DNA of 64,000 bases from Benincasa hispida (GCF_009727055.1 NC_052349.1:94589340-94653339), one strand, 5' to 3'. Positions 10,825 through 22,651 are shown, counted from the stretch's first letter. A program made the numbers and translations. The notes: generated by a model not told the origin, from the letters alone.

Positions 10825-12077
10825 GCTCTAGACACACTAACGGACGAATGCCGCGATCGCTACTCGACGCATTACGCGTGCCTCGCGCCCATGCTGCACA
10901 CCTTCTGTGCGAGAACTGACGCCCACGGACGTGTTGCCAGCCCCTGTATGTGCACAGACACGTTCTGTCGCGAACGCCAACACCCAGAATAGGCTGTTTG
11001 AGGGATCTGGCCGATTTTGGTCATTTTAAGTAGGGTAAGCTGGTAAATTCGGTATAAGAAGATATTTTGGATGATTTAAACTTATTTTGAGGAATTATGG
11101 TATTAATTTGGAATTTCCTTGGAAATGGGAGGAATTCCAGGAAACACTTCAAAGGGAACTTGGTAAACTTGCAGAAGAGAATCCATGCAAAAACCGTGAG
11201 TGGTTATTGTGTTATTGTATTGTTGATGAAATTTCTATATATATAGGGAAATATATATAGGGGATAATGTTAAATTGGCATGATCAGGGATATATGTTTA
11301 TCTTGTTACAATGCTTGTTAAGATATTGCTTGTATGTTTGTGTTGGAAACTGAAATTGTACCCGGGATATATAGTTAGCATGCTTGAAAAGGTACTTGGA
11401 TGTGCAAGTAATATAGTCAAGTTACCTAAGCATAGCTAGCGTGAAAATAGTCGATGTGCACATTAGCGGGATAATAGGGTACAAGGAAAGTTTCCACAGG
11501 AATTGTTGATACATTACTTTAGGGTACATGCGAAAGTGTTAGGGAAAATGTATGATCATGCCAAGGATAACCAGTGGTAAAGCTGGGGATGTTTACATTA
11601 TGTGGTAACTAGTGGTCAATCTAGGGTTGATTGTTTTAACCAGCGGTTGAGTTGGGCATAATCCAGTAGATTGGATGGAGAAATAATATTGAACTTGTGA
11701 TAATGTTCTTGTTGATTATGAATTGATTTTGAAAAAGCATATTCTGAAATCAAAGTTATTTGTTTATTTAAAGGCACCACTCACTGGGCTTTATAGCTCA
11801 TCCAAATGTTTTCTTCCCCCCCAGGTAGCGAAAGCGGAGCGTTCAGGGAAAAGCCACCAAGCCACCAATACCAGGAATTGGTCTCACAGGGCGGGACTCA
11901 AATCGGGGTAGTTGAAGGTCATTAAGATAGCTAGATCATTTATATAAAATTGTTAAGAATATTGTAGACGTTCTTAATTGTTAATACAAATAAAGAATTG
12001 TTGGTATACTAGTTGTCCTAGATGTGAGTAGAGTTGGGCAGTTGACATCACAAAGGGTGATGTTGGCTGTCTTCACA

Positions 12078-12136
12078 CCCTCTTTTGGGTCTTGGGTTAA
12101 GACTCAGCCCTCTTTTGGGTCTTGGGTTAAGGCTCG
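12078..12136 (+). repeat. Two 30-bp tandem repeats at an LTR 3' end
   Basis: The unit ccctcttttgggtcttgggt plus ten bases occurs twice in direct succession, with a single difference near the end. The position is just before the presumed LTR end. It resembles a telomere-like GGGTTA string only superficially. Confidence 0.75.
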
Positions 12137-12165
12137 ATAGGGGGTGTGAAAGGTATTCCAGTAAC

Positions 12166-14593
12166 ACTTTTGAACGGAATGCAGTTCAAAATGTAAGTTG
12201 CAGTCTGTACTACTTCCTCCGTTTACCTTGATATTGACTCATATAAAACACTTTCCGTAGGGAGGTCACTCCCAGGGTGACACGAAGCGTCATATGAATC
12301 TCACGATGTAAACTATATGGAGACGTGGCAATTGAAATCTATTTATGATATAATAGACTTATATTTGAACAACTTCCTCTTATTCACCGAAATCTAGATT
12401 TAAGCTAAAAAATACTCTCTGTAGGGAGGTCACTCCCAGGGTGACACGAAGTACCGCTTAAATCTGGATTGTGAACTCTTAGAGATGTGAGAGCCAAAAA
12501 TAACGTATCGTATATGTTATTAATCTCCCACTGAAGTTTTCAAATAACTCTATCATATAAAAGTTATTAAACTGCCACTGAAGTGTTTTATTTGGGTATA
12601 TTTATACTTAGGTTCTTTTCGGCTAATAAAACAACCTTGTCTATGTGGTTTATCCAAGTATAACTTTTATAATTGGATTTTAATCTATGATGTCTAGGTG
12701 ATAAACCATTTTATTTCCTCATATCACTCACGTATGCTCATAAAACCGGTTACCAACGCTCAATAATTCGGCCATAATCCCCAGGTAGGAGGTGTTCCGT
12801 AAACTGTCAACTTAAGTACCCCCATCCTTAGACTGGATTATATACCAGTTGAGTTTATAACCTAGGTTTTATAAGTTTTAACAATTAAACAGGTGGTCAA
12901 CCTACGTGAGCATGCAGCTGTTGTTTATGGATTTTAAATGTCTATCCCAATTTTATAACAACTTATAAAACTTTAGACATGTTAAACATCCATATCATAC
13001 ATGAGGTATTCAAATTTAATATAACATTTATATTAAATACAAGAAACCTTAACATGCATACTATATATTATAACAATTATAACATACTTTCAATGCATGT
13101 TACATGCTTTCTATGGTGGGATTTTAAATCTAAATGGCATACTATATTCACATACAAGACTTATTTAATTATAACATACATTAAATGCATAAATAATTAA
13201 ACACAAACTGATATGGTTTTAGTTTTAGCAAAAAAAAAAAAAAAAAAAAAAACAAAACAAAAACAAAAGCCTAACTATTACAAAACAGCTTCCAGACTGT
13301 TCGAACTGCTCCAAAACGAACTCAAATTGCTTAAACCGAACCAGCCAAGTCCGAACCAGACCAGCCAAGAACCATTTGAAGCTGAACTAGACCAGACCAC
13401 AAGAGAACCGGTCGAACCAGCATCCTTTGCACATATTCAACATCTTGATAAGTCTCATCGTTTAGCAATGACGACCATCGCCTATCATTTTGCCAAATCG
13501 TTTAGTAAATGCTTGATCGTTTAGTGCGTGAAAAGGTAAACGATCGTCTAATTCCATCGCATAGCATTCAACGCATCGCTCAGCTACCGCATAAAGGTAT
13601 GCGATCACGTAGTGCTATCGTATAGCAACTCAACGCATCACTTAACTGTCGCATAGAGGTAAACGATCGTGTAGTGCTATCGCATAGCAACTCGATGCAT
13701 CGTTTAGCTCTCGATCAAAGATAAACTATCGAAGTAAGTGATTGCTTAGGGCTATCGTATAGCTCTTCATAACTATCGCTTAGTTCTATCGTATAGAACC
13801 AAACGATCGCTTAACACAATCGTCTAGCGCTGCATGTCATCATTCAGTATCTATCGTGTAGCTAAATGATCTCTTAGCTCCATCGTATAGAACATCATCG
13901 CGTCGTTGAGCATCGTAGGTAAACGATTTGTTTAGTTCCATCACATAGAAACTTCAACGCATCGCTTAGCACTACGTCTACACGATCGCTTAGCTCCGCA
14001 TATAAACGAGTGCTCAGCGCTATCGTGTAGCACTTCATCGCATTGCTTAGAGCGCATCATTGCTAAATGATCACATAGTACCATCGTATAGTAAATTCAA
14101 TGTATTGTTTAGTTCCCACGCCAAAGCTAAATGATCACTTAATGCTATCGTATAGCAAATTGAACGAATCGTTTAGCTCCCGCAGGTACACGATCGTCTA
14201 GCGTTCAACATCACAACGACCAGCACGTATTGCTATACGATCGTCTAGCTTATCTTCACATCGTGTAGCATCTGGAGCTAGACGATCGTTTAACAATTGG
14301 AACCACAACGATGATAAGAACAGAGGCTGATTTTCTCTGGAACTGCAATTCGGCCTCTTCGCTTGTTTCTTCGAATTACAGTTTAATTTCTATTCTAATG
14401 ACTCCAAATAAATTACAGACTCTTGGGAACACATTAAAGCTCATCAAGCAAGAGCCAATTACAAATTTAAATGAGAAATTAAAGAGAATTAAACAACAAA
14501 AACTCAGAAAACCATATCAGTGCATCAGTTTCATATTTCTCATATAAATCACCCACCAAAGAAAAATTAAACCGAATTGAATGCTTATTTGAT
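12166..14593 (-). mobile_element. Copia leader (block A)
   Basis: On the minus strand this is the untranslated region after the PBS of a copia element. The part 12200-12900 resembles the leaders at 39300-40000 and 48450-49100: cactcccagggtgacacgaag, and the ccaggtagg-ggtgttccgt string near 12780. The part 13061-14593 is duplicated at 28691-30167. It contains a run of about 22 A at 13229-13250 and the palindromic array at 13430-14294. The right-hand part of gag that should follow on the left is absent. Reading frames here are short and not conserved. Confidence 0.65.
13430..14294. repeat. Array of degenerate CGATCG-centred palindromes
   Basis: More than thirty copies of ATCGYNTAGC-like words occur in alternating orientation. 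Adjacent words often pair into near-palindromes of the ideal form GCTAAACGATCGTTTAGC, for example 14232-14249 (GCTATACGATCGTCTAGC) and 14277-14294. A looser higher-order unit of about 63-66 bases is visible at 13590-13720, where CGTAGTGCTATCGTATAGCA and its variants recur. The array is copied with block B and resembles that at 560-970. Confidence 0.8.
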
Positions 14594-14605
14594 GCTCTAA
14601 TACCA
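14594..14605 (-). promoter_or_regulatory. Primer binding site of block A copia
   Basis: The minus strand reads TGGTATTAGAGC, one base away from the tRNA-Met-type PBS TGGTATCAGAGC seen at the matching place in block B. It lies three bases after the LTR end. Confidence 0.75.
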
Positions 14606-14607
14606 AT

Positions 14608-16173
14608 TGTAGGGTTGTATGAATCGCAGCAGAAGAACAAGGATCATCTAAGCATTCAAATTCACTAATTTTGGCATAATATAAAGCATGCTTATGCAGA
14701 AAAATGGGTTTCAAGACATACCTCTTGAAGAACTTCTTCAAAGCTCCATCTCCAGCTGCAATCTTCTCCATATCTTATTGTAGACCACCTCAAGATCTTC
14801 CCAACTATTCTCTTGGTGCTCTAGATTGAGTTGTGGGACTCAACAAGCTTGAATCAAGGGATGAAGGAGAAAAGCTCACTGCTGCAACAAGGTTGAAAAA
14901 CCTTCTCTTCAAACTAGTTTTTCTCTCAAAAACCTTTTAACTGCATGCCCGGTTTTCACTCCAATCTTCTCATTATATTGCAAATCAACATGCAAAGAGA
15001 AGAGTTGCTTGTGTTGCAGCTCATGCTTGGAGAAGACAAGGGCAAATGGTTGCTTCATGTGTGAGCTAGTTAAGTGATGGATAATGGAAAAACCCATTTT
15101 TCCATTTGTGTTTATAGTTTTTCTTTTCTTTTTTTTTCTTTTCAATTTTATTCAAAAATAAATTTTGATTTTAAAAATGAAAAATTAATTAATTTCATAA
15201 ATTAATTAATAAATAAAACTTAATTAATTTAATATCAAATATTAAATTAATTTTAACACATATCTATCTATATATATTTAAATCATATTTAAATATATAA
15301 ATTCTCCTATACGTTTAATTCTAAAATTAAACATAATTATGTCTCATATAATTACTAATTCCCTTAATTCTAATTTGAACTTTTCAAATTAACTTATCAC
15401 GCTATTCTAGAGCTAGTCCATTACGAGCTAGTAGGGAGACCTCGCGGACCTACAGATCATGGGCTCCAACGATTCGAAATTAATTGGCTAAATTCATTAG
15501 ACCAGATCAATCTCCATTCATTAACTAATGGGTCATTCCACCGAAGCCCATAGTTTCACTCCCCTCACTGTAAATATATTATGTCCACATGATTTAACCA
15601 TAATCAGCAAGTCAACCCTTCACATGTTGTTCATAATAATGGCTGGGTCAAATATCTGTTTTACCCTCGAGATTACGTCTTATTCCTCAAGTCCCTATTG
15701 ATCCTCTAATGAACAACTAGTTTGTTATCCAATCACCAAACCAAACTCTCTCAACCCAGTGAAAGGGTAGGGCCCCTTGTTCAAGACCTGGATTCAGTAC
15801 TTGGGAGAACAACCTTTCTCCTATCCCTAAATCGGGTAGGCGTGAACTTCATCTTACAAGACTATGTCCCCAACTATTCATCCAGTCTTATCCCCAAAAT
15901 GGTAAGCTTATTGAGCAGTGCTATTGGACTACTCTCACTTTTTGCAGATCAAAGGATAATCTCGAACAAACAGGAGTTCATAGCTAGCTCAGGATTATGA
16001 TCGAGTTAACCTAGGTCATCTAGGTGAAATAGTTAGTCTTAAACAGTAAACAGCATTATAAAGTAAGAGTGACTTATTTCTTGGTCCTGATCTCATGCAA
16101 ACTTATTGCATAGGACGCCCCCACTCCTCATGTCATAACATGTATGAATTAGGATCACATCGTATGTAGCATT
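14608..16173 (-). mobile_element. Copia LTR (block A), missing its first ~400 bases
   Basis: It aligns by eye along its length with 30182-31757 on the same strand, ending at 14608 with CCTACA. The first part of the LTR, present in block B up to 32034 with TGTTGGG, is lost here. Instead the LTR is fused at about 16173 to copia internal sequence. It holds AT-rich stretches (15120-15330) and the conserved ggacctacagatcatgggct phrase near 15450. Confidence 0.85.
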
Positions 16174-16288
16174 TTCTAATTCTAAACATCTCTATGTTCA
16201 AAACAGCTTTGACCTCAGTTGGTTTTAACATGTACAAGTTATTTTCTAATTTTGTAGAGCAAATCTATTTATTACTCATTTTGATGAA
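16174..16288 (-). pseudogene. Copia pre-integrase fragment
   Basis: On the minus strand the weak translation resembles the pre-integrase stretch at 32340-32450 (a leucine-rich KLEDNLYVL-type string). The fragment is diverged and short. It sits between the truncated LTR of block A and the start of a gypsy LTR at 16289. Confidence 0.45.
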
Positions 16289-17850
16289 TGATAACGATAG
16301 AAATGCACTTTATCATAGTGCTAAGTTCTTAAACAATGTTGGATTGTGTTGATGAAATATGTTAATTTGTGTCCATTAAGCATCGATTTCATAATATTGC
16401 GGTCACATGCGTTCAACGCATTAGAACAGTTGATTTTTGTATTTTTGTGCAGAATATGCATTGACGCAATGCAAGAATTGCGATCATAGGAAATTATTGG
16501 TCGAGTGCAACTTCACCGTAAGGCTTTGCAATGATTGTGTTTGCAAACATTCGCCCGAGAAGGATCGCCGCAACTTGGTTAGTGCAACATGGTGGGTGCA
16601 TCTGGGTGAAAGGCTAATCAATTGCGATGGGACAGAAAGTTGATGACAGTCGAATCCGAATTAAGTTGACAGCTGATAACGATCAGAAAGTACATTCAAC
16701 TTTTCGGTGACAATTATTCGGCGCATCAATCAGGAATTAAAGCCGTCCTATCTGTAAAACCATGAGAGAGAATCCATCTTTCACCATGGATGCTCTATAA
16801 ATACCAGGGGTATTCTTCAGAAAAGGGGTTGACGAATTAACCCATTCACGAGTTCAGCTATTCTTTGTTCCACAAGTTCGCAGTTTTCTTTCATTTTAAG
16901 GCGGAGCAAGAGAAGAGTGGTGACGCCGGAGATCACTTATGGAAACTCGAGAGAGAACTTTGAGGCGAAGAAGCAGAGAGCGGGTCGACTCTCGCGAGAG
17001 CGAGATTATCTTTTGAGCACAAGTAGAAATTAGTGTTAAAGCCTGGGCAGCAAGAGTTTGCTTCTAGGCCCTTTATTCTATACATGCATTGTTATTTTGT
17101 ACTTCATCTTCATATTTATATAATGAAAGTTCTATTTCTACATCTGTTCACTCTCTTAGCACGCATGAGTAGCTAAACTAGTCGAATGGGTTGAGTAAAA
17201 CTACGTTAACATGACCTAGGAAGTTCATTGCTTGCGATTGTCTTGATTTATGTTGTGCCAAATACCCTTTAGAGCTACTCGAGAGAGTCTAAAGAAAGAA
17301 CCTAATGACTCGAGAGAGCTAGGTTAGAATTTGGACTTGAGAGAGCAAGATTAGAACTGTATAAACAAGAGATAGGGACTTAGAGATAAGCTCTGTTTGT
17401 TAACTTGCATTGCATGCATCCTAGAGATGGGAATGATATTATATGGTCGCCTTATTTATGTGTGTGTCATTTCGTCATTGTATAAATAAGAATAGAGGCT
17501 TATGTGTAGGTCCTATAGACTTAGCGCATATATCGCATGCATTCTAACCTTAGAAGCCATGGCATTTGCACCGAAAGGTGGTTTGCTGTTGTATGCATGT
17601 TGCATGATCGCATAGCATGAATAGGAAGTGTTAGCCGAAACTTTTCTTAACTTGTCCACCGCATATTCATGCATATTCCGTTTACCAATTCTTTTCAAAC
17701 TTCACTGAATTTATTTACTTTTCGTCAACGCAAACAACAAACCCAACAATTTATTTATTTATCCGGTTAAAGAAAAGTTCTTCACAAAAATTACAAACAC
17801 AATATGTTTTCACAAGTCCCTGTGTTCGACCCTGGACTTACCAGGAAACT
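16289..17850 (+). mobile_element. Gypsy LTR cut at its 3' end by the next element
   Basis: Starts with TGATAACGATAG, similar in style to the LTR start at 42665 (TGATAACGGGTAG). It has a TATA box at 16796-16803 (CTCTATAAATACC) and a tract of repeated 'actcgagagagct' words at 17275-17360. Near its end comes the conserved gypsy phrase TCCCTGTGTTCGACCCTGGA followed by CTTACCAGGAAACT, which stops exactly where the larger element begins at 17851. The remaining end of the LTR is not found on the far side of that element. Confidence 0.75.
16796..16803 (+). promoter_or_regulatory. LTR TATA box
   Basis: TATAAATA in the context GATGCTCTATAAATACCAGG, about 510 bases into the gypsy LTR that begins at 16289. 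Confidence 0.6.
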
Positions 17851-19982
17851 TGATAACTTGTAGAAATACAAATTATTTATACTGTTTTATTTAGATATTG
17901 CGGCCAAAAGAAAGAAAAGTTGTGTCAATTGTATGGAAATTAGCTAAGAAATGCAAGAATTATAAATTGTCGTCAATACACCCACTGACACCGTTGCGAT
18001 GGTAGAAAATAATATTTCAAGTCTGTTTTGTAGGAAATCAAGTCACCACATGTGTTCATGGCTCAAGATAAACTGAACAAAGCATCTACATCGCATTGCG
18101 CCCATGGTTCAGGAATGAATAGACGATCAACACAATGATGGTGCATGCGACAATCGATCAAGAGCTAAGCGATCAATGCAATCTCAACCACATGTGGTAA
18201 TAAAAACAACACTGCATGCAGTAATAAAAAACAACACCGCGTGAAGAGCAACGCAAATGCGGAGGATTCTGACACGTGTACAGCTGACCATTGTGCATTT
18301 CTAATGGGATTGATTGTGTAACAGAAGGAATATTTACTCCACCATTTCAGAAGCTGCCATAATAATAAAATGGGGACCACAAGTCAAAGAGTCAAAGCTT
18401 AGCCTATAAATAGCTTCGGCCATTGCACTGAAAAAATATGCTTGAATACAGAGAAAGTGTATATACTGATCTAAGGGAGAGACTGGTTGAGCAACTAATC
18501 AGAGTAGATCCGGGAAGAATTAAGAGACAAGGCCGAGAGGTGATTCTCTAGGAAAAGAATCCTTCCAATCCCCGCCATTGAAGCTCTGTACGAAGGTCAC
18601 TTCTACCGGACGAGCAAGCCTGAGAGGGAAGCTCTTCTCTGTTCATCCACTCCACATGCAGGCAAGCAAATCCATCGTTCAGATCTGTGTCAAGACGTTG
18701 ACATTCTTCTGTATTTGTTTCTATCTCATTATCATCACTTGTACTCATCTTCTTAATTTTATCATTCATACCATGTATCAGATGCTTAATCTTAGTATTA
18801 ATTGTTATGATCATTTTCATCTCCATCATTTTGTCTATTTCTGTTCATCCATATTTCACTTTCTCCACGATGTTTTCTTAATCCCTTGGATAGTTAGCAA
18901 TAATTGAGCAAGTAAATTAATTGGGTTAAGGAAATAATTAAGTTTAGTCAAAGCATCTAGATGACATCTTCACTTGTGAGAGCAGAAGTGAAGATGCTAT
19001 TTCGCCTATCGAGAGAAGGTTGGAAGAATGCATTCACTAAAACGAGAAGTACTTCCAGAGATGGAAGCAACCTTTCATTCATTACGTTCATTCGTGTTTC
19101 ACCATAGAGATATGGGAACGCGGCCGATCACCGAGAGGTGTGCGCCAAGGGAAAGCGGAACCTTAGTTATATCTTTAACGCAATTAACAACCTTGCAATG
19201 TTTGTACTAATTATTCTTTCCCCTTTTGATTCATCCATAAACCCTTGCCATCGTATACCACAATCTTTTGTATAAACTTCGCAGTTAGTCTCGAACTCAG
19301 CATCATGTATATCATGTATCTTGTATCTTGCATCACGTTAGCTTAGGTTTATTTTTATCACTTTATATTATTAATGCAACTTTAGTTTACCTGCACAATT
19401 TTGCTTTACTGCAATTTAATTTCCTGTACAACACACACTTTATTAATTGTAAAAACACCGATCACATATATCACAAATGTAACACACTAATGACAACAAT
19501 CCCTGTGTTTGACCTCGGATCACTTCGAGAAACTTGCATTGGAATTATACTTGGTTTCAACGCAAGGAAACTTGTGACAACGCATTACTCCATAGCATAC
19601 TACAAGCATTTAGTTAACAACGCATATATCTAGAAGTAGTATTGCATAAAGTGTGCACGAGCAACAACACAACATAACATTACATTTAGCGTGACAAGTT
19701 TATGGCACCGTTAACGGGGACATGAGCTTGTAGCACATTATCTATCAACACAGTGCATGCATAACAATGAAATAACATTTTAGCGTGACAAGTTTATGGC
19801 GTCGTTGCCGGGGACATGAGCTTGTACCATGCATCATATATCATAGTGCGCATGCTTAAAATAGAATCATCAAATTTAATTCAACAAGCTTATGGCGCCG
19901 TTGTCAGGGACATGAGCTTGTACCATGCATCATATATCGTAGTGCGCATGCTTAAAATAAAATCATCAAATTTAGGTCATTA
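17851..19982 (+). mobile_element. 5' LTR of the Athila/Tat-like element
   Basis: Begins TGATAACTTGTAGAAATAC, with a TATA box at 18405-18412 (AGCCTATAAATAGC). It is matched throughout by the copy at 26560-28689. It ends just before the PBS. Compared with the related LTR at 59036-60754 (about 1.7 kb), it is about 400 bases longer, largely because of the repeat block with PBS-like motifs at its 3' end. Confidence 0.88.
18405..18412 (+). promoter_or_regulatory. TATA box of the 5' LTR
   Basis: TATAAATA at the same place as 27112-27119 in the 3' LTR and 60279-60286 (minus) in the related element. The conservation across three copies supports a promoter role. Confidence 0.7.
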
Positions 19983-20006
19983 AGTTTATGGTGCCGTTGC
20001 CGGGGG
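19703..20006 (+). repeat. Four tandem PBS-like motifs at ~95-bp spacing
   Basis: Motifs resembling TGGCGCCGTTGCCGGGGA start at 19703 (tggcaccgttaacgggga), 19797 (tggcgtcgttgccgggga), 19893 (tggcgccgttgtcaggga) and 19989 (tggtgccgttgccggggg). Spacing is 94, 96 and 96 bases. Each of the first three is followed by CATGAGCTTGTA and preceded by a CAAGTTTA or CAAGCTTA string, so the unit is the LTR end plus the PBS. The fourth is the real PBS because it alone lies outside the LTR copy. The 3' LTR carries three copies, at 28410, 28504 and 28600. Confidence 0.92.
19989..20006 (+). promoter_or_regulatory. Primer binding site (tRNA-Asp type)
   Basis: TGGTGCCGTTGCCGGGGG, followed by ATT, is nearly complementary to the 3' end of plant tRNA-Asp(GUC), the primer used by Athila-type and several other plant gypsy elements. 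It lies six bases after the LTR end. The related minus-strand element has the same site at 59013-59030. Confidence 0.8.
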
Positions 20007-20202
20007 ATTGGTAACGATTATTGTTGAGTACGTTTGTGATATTTTGTAGGACAGATCTCTTTGTACTGGCTGCTTATTGCGAAGAGCAGTATGATGGTTT
20101 ATGAGTACTGGAACTGATCCAGAATTCAAGGTTGTCCCAAAGATCGAGCGTACATTTCACGCAAGGGCATGCCAAAACTGAGCAAGGCGAAAGAGGGCCA
20201 AC

Positions 20203-21619
20203 ATGGCAGATAATAACAACGATAATGTGGCACCCGAGGTAAATCAAGGGGTGGGAAGGCCAGCACAAGATCCTGTTTTTCTTGCGGCTGACCACAACAT
20301 CCCGATGAGGAACTACGCGGTGCCCAATCTGTATGATTTTTCGACTGGAATTTCAAGGCTGATATTGAGGAGAACGTAAGATTCGAGATCAAACCGTTCA
20401 TGCTTTAAATGATTCAGAATGCGGGGCAGTTTAGTGGTCTGCAAGGTGAGGACCCACATGCCCATCTGACCAGTTTCGTCGAGATGTGCGGTAACTTCTC
20501 TATACCTGGCGTTACCTCAGAAGGTATCAGACTATACCTCTTCCCTTACACCTTGAGGGATGAGGCCAAGAGGTGGGCTCATTTACTAGAGCCCAATGAA
20601 ATAACTTCCTAGGATCAGTTAGTTGAATGGTTTATGAAGAAGTTCTTCCCTCTGGCAGTCAACGCAAAAAGACAGAAGGACGTGCTGAACTTTGAACAGA
20701 TGGATAACGAGACCCTTAGCACTGCCTGAGGGTGATTCAGAAGACTGGTGAAGAATTGTCCCCATATCGGGATACCCGATTGCGTCCTGATGGAAACATT
20801 CTATAATGGCCTGAACAGATCAACGCATGCTATTACTGATGGCTCCGCGGCAGGAGGTTTTATGGATAAAACATACACTAAGGCTAAGGTCATCCTTGAC
20901 CGCATCTCGCGGAATATGGATGACTGGGTTGATGACAGGTACAGAGGAAGAGGCTTCGAAAGAAGAAGAAATGATATTGTCATTGTCCCTGCGGAGACAA
21001 TGACAACTTTGGCTACACAGATGGCCGCAGTGACCTCTATCCTCTAGTCGATGGCGCTTAATCAAGGTGCCCTCTCCCAAGGATCAGCGAAACCCAATGC
21101 GCCAGCATAAATGGCCGCAATCAATTGCATATATTGTGGAGGAGGCCATGTAGTAGAAATATGCCATCGAACATGCAGCAAGTATGCGCTATCTAGAACA
21201 ATCCATATAGCAACACATATAATCCTGGTTGGAGGAATCACCCTAACTTCGGTTGGGGAGGGAATCAAAACCAAGGTGGCCCAAGTAACCATCAGAAAGC
21301 AACTCAGGGAATCGAGGAAACCCTCCACCTTTTTACCAAAATCAGAATAAAGGGCATCAGAGACAATCGCACAATCAACCATCCTCTTCTAACACCTCTA
21401 GAAATTCATTGGAGTCCTTGCTCAAGCAATACATGGATAAAAACGATGCGGTGATGCACACGCAAGCATCTTCAATCAGAAACTTGGAGATTCAAGTGGG
21501 GCAGCTGGCATCCGAGTTGCGTAATAGAACACCTGGAATGTTGCCAAGAAATTCTGAAGCCCCTGGATCTCACGAGAAGAAGCAATGTCCCTGAAGACAT
21601 TGGGCAGGCAAGCTGGACC
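20203..21619 (+). pseudogene. Athila/Tat-like gag
   Basis: The likely start at 20203 gives MADNNNDN, followed by PAQDPVFLAAD and NYAVPNLYDF, the same arrangement as the gag at 58820 on the other strand. A frameshift near 20365 and a stop near 20408 follow. Capsid-like text then runs from 20409 (QNAGQFSGLQGEDPHAHL, GVTSEGIRLYLFPYTLRDEAKRW), with a stop at about 20610. More follows at 20748-21047 (CVLMETFYNGL, AAGGFMDKTYTKAKVILDRI). A zinc-knuckle-like motif CIYCGGGHVVEIC occurs near 21125-21165. The last part, LEIQVGQLASEL near 21485, matches a gag C-terminal segment seen at 57500. It runs into the gap at 21620. Confidence 0.85.
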
Positions 21620-22184
21620 NNNNNNNNNNNNNNNNNNNNNNNNNNNNNNNNNNNNNNNNNNNNNNNNNNNNNNNNNNNNNNNNNNNNNNNNNNNNNNNNN
21701 NNNNNNNNNNNNNNNNNNNNNNNNNNNNNNNNNNNNNNNNNNNNNNNNNNNNNNNNNNNNNNNNNNNNNNNNNNNNNNNNNNNNNNNNNNNNNNNNNNNN
21801 NNNNNNNNNNNNNNNNNNNNNNNNNNNNNNNNNNNNNNNNNNNNNNNNNNNNNNNNNNNNNNNNNNNNNNNNNNNNNNNNNNNNNNNNNNNNNNNNNNNN
21901 NNNNNNNNNNNNNNNNNNNNNNNNNNNNNNNNNNNNNNNNNNNNNNNNNNNNNNNNNNNNNNNNNNNNNNNNNNNNNNNNNNNNNNNNNNNNNNNNNNNN
22001 NNNNNNNNNNNNNNNNNNNNNNNNNNNNNNNNNNNNNNNNNNNNNNNNNNNNNNNNNNNNNNNNNNNNNNNNNNNNNNNNNNNNNNNNNNNNNNNNNNNN
22101 NNNNNNNNNNNNNNNNNNNNNNNNNNNNNNNNNNNNNNNNNNNNNNNNNNNNNNNNNNNNNNNNNNNNNNNNNNNNNNNNNNNN
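21620..22184. other. Assembly gap, 565 N
   Basis: Unknown bases between the gag C-terminus and the inverted-repeat region. Long reading frames that span it are artefacts of translating N. A protease-RT-integrase region would normally sit here and would need some 3 kb. Confidence 1.
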
Positions 22185-22651
22185 CCCGTCCTCCAGAAAT
22201 GCGTTGAGTTAAGGGGTGTGTTGCTGAGTATACTCCCAAACACCTCCTTACCCATCCTCTGGAAAGATGCATTTGTGTTGATGAATTCATTGCGTTGATT
22301 CTTAACCTTGTGCCCATCTGAATAAAACTTCAAAGAAAATTCTTTTTGAAAATTGAAAAGTCTAATCGCTTCAGCTTTCAAAGACATGATAAATCTGTAG
22401 TCGAAAGGGCATACGACTCTGCAACTTCATAAATGTGAGGCACGCGGCGACAGGCTTTTGAGTACCTCGAGCTCTGCCACTGCAGAATTTACGTTCGGCC
22501 CATCAAGGCCCAACCTATAAATTTCGTCTCTTCGTCTTAGGTCGTTTACTTGCTTCATTTTGCAATTAGAAACCCTAGAGCCTTTGCATACCAAACTTTC
22601 TTCCTTCCCAAAACCCTAAAGAAATTTCCCAGTTCTTTTACTCCGGTAGCC
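22185..22651. mobile_element. Internal non-coding stretch with a divergent reverse reading frame
   Basis: Between the gap and the second gene. On the minus strand an open frame starting at 22387 (MSLKAEAIRLFNF) reads toward the gap and contains KEVFGSILSN, encoded by a 30-base segment (22220-22249) that is the exact reverse complement of 22907-22936 in the second gene. The region 22480-22640 is plausible leader for the gene starting at 22652 (CTATAAATTTCG near 22515 could be a TATA element). Whether the minus-strand frame is expressed is unknown. Confidence 0.5.
22220..22249 (-). repeat. Inverted 30-bp repeat, left arm
   Basis: Exact reverse complement of 22907-22936; the core is GTTTGGGAGTATACTCAGC on the minus strand. 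The arms are 657 bases apart, and the left arm is 35 bases from the N gap. Confidence 0.9.

Larger units (their letters stand above)
10065..12165 (+). mobile_element. Chromovirus-type LTR, fragmentary and with foreign adapters
   Basis: The right part resembles Del/Tekay LTRs: the phrase CACTCACTGGGCTTTATAGCTCA at about 11775-11800, CCCAGGTAGCGAAAG near 11820, and the end GATAGGGGGTGTGAAA near 12145. A similar phrase set occurs at 41225-41630. The left part (10065-10620) is full of GCATGGG and GCGATGG short repeats. Two synthetic adapter pairs lie inside, at 10622 and 10787, so the continuity of 10600-10830 is doubtful. No coding capacity; the apparent reading frame over 10717-10992 runs through an adapter. 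Confidence 0.6.

Noticed and set aside
10717..10992. Open frame of 91 codons
   Set aside because: It runs through a synthetic adapter and contains the contamination peptide SYTHLDVYKRQ.
12078..12136. Telomere-like GGGTTA strings
   Set aside because: Only two copies of a 30-base unit, with other bases between; it is part of an LTR end.
13430..14294. Possible CRISPR array
   Set aside because: The repeats are degenerate, lack constant spacing and unique spacers, and lie in a plant retrotransposon leader.
18548..18907. Frames on both strands that recur at 27106-27456
   Set aside because: They repeat only because both lie in the two LTR copies of one element, downstream of the TATA box; no protein family recognised and stops differ between copies.
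21472..22387. Long reading frames on both strands
   Set aside because: Most of their length is the N gap at 21620-22184.
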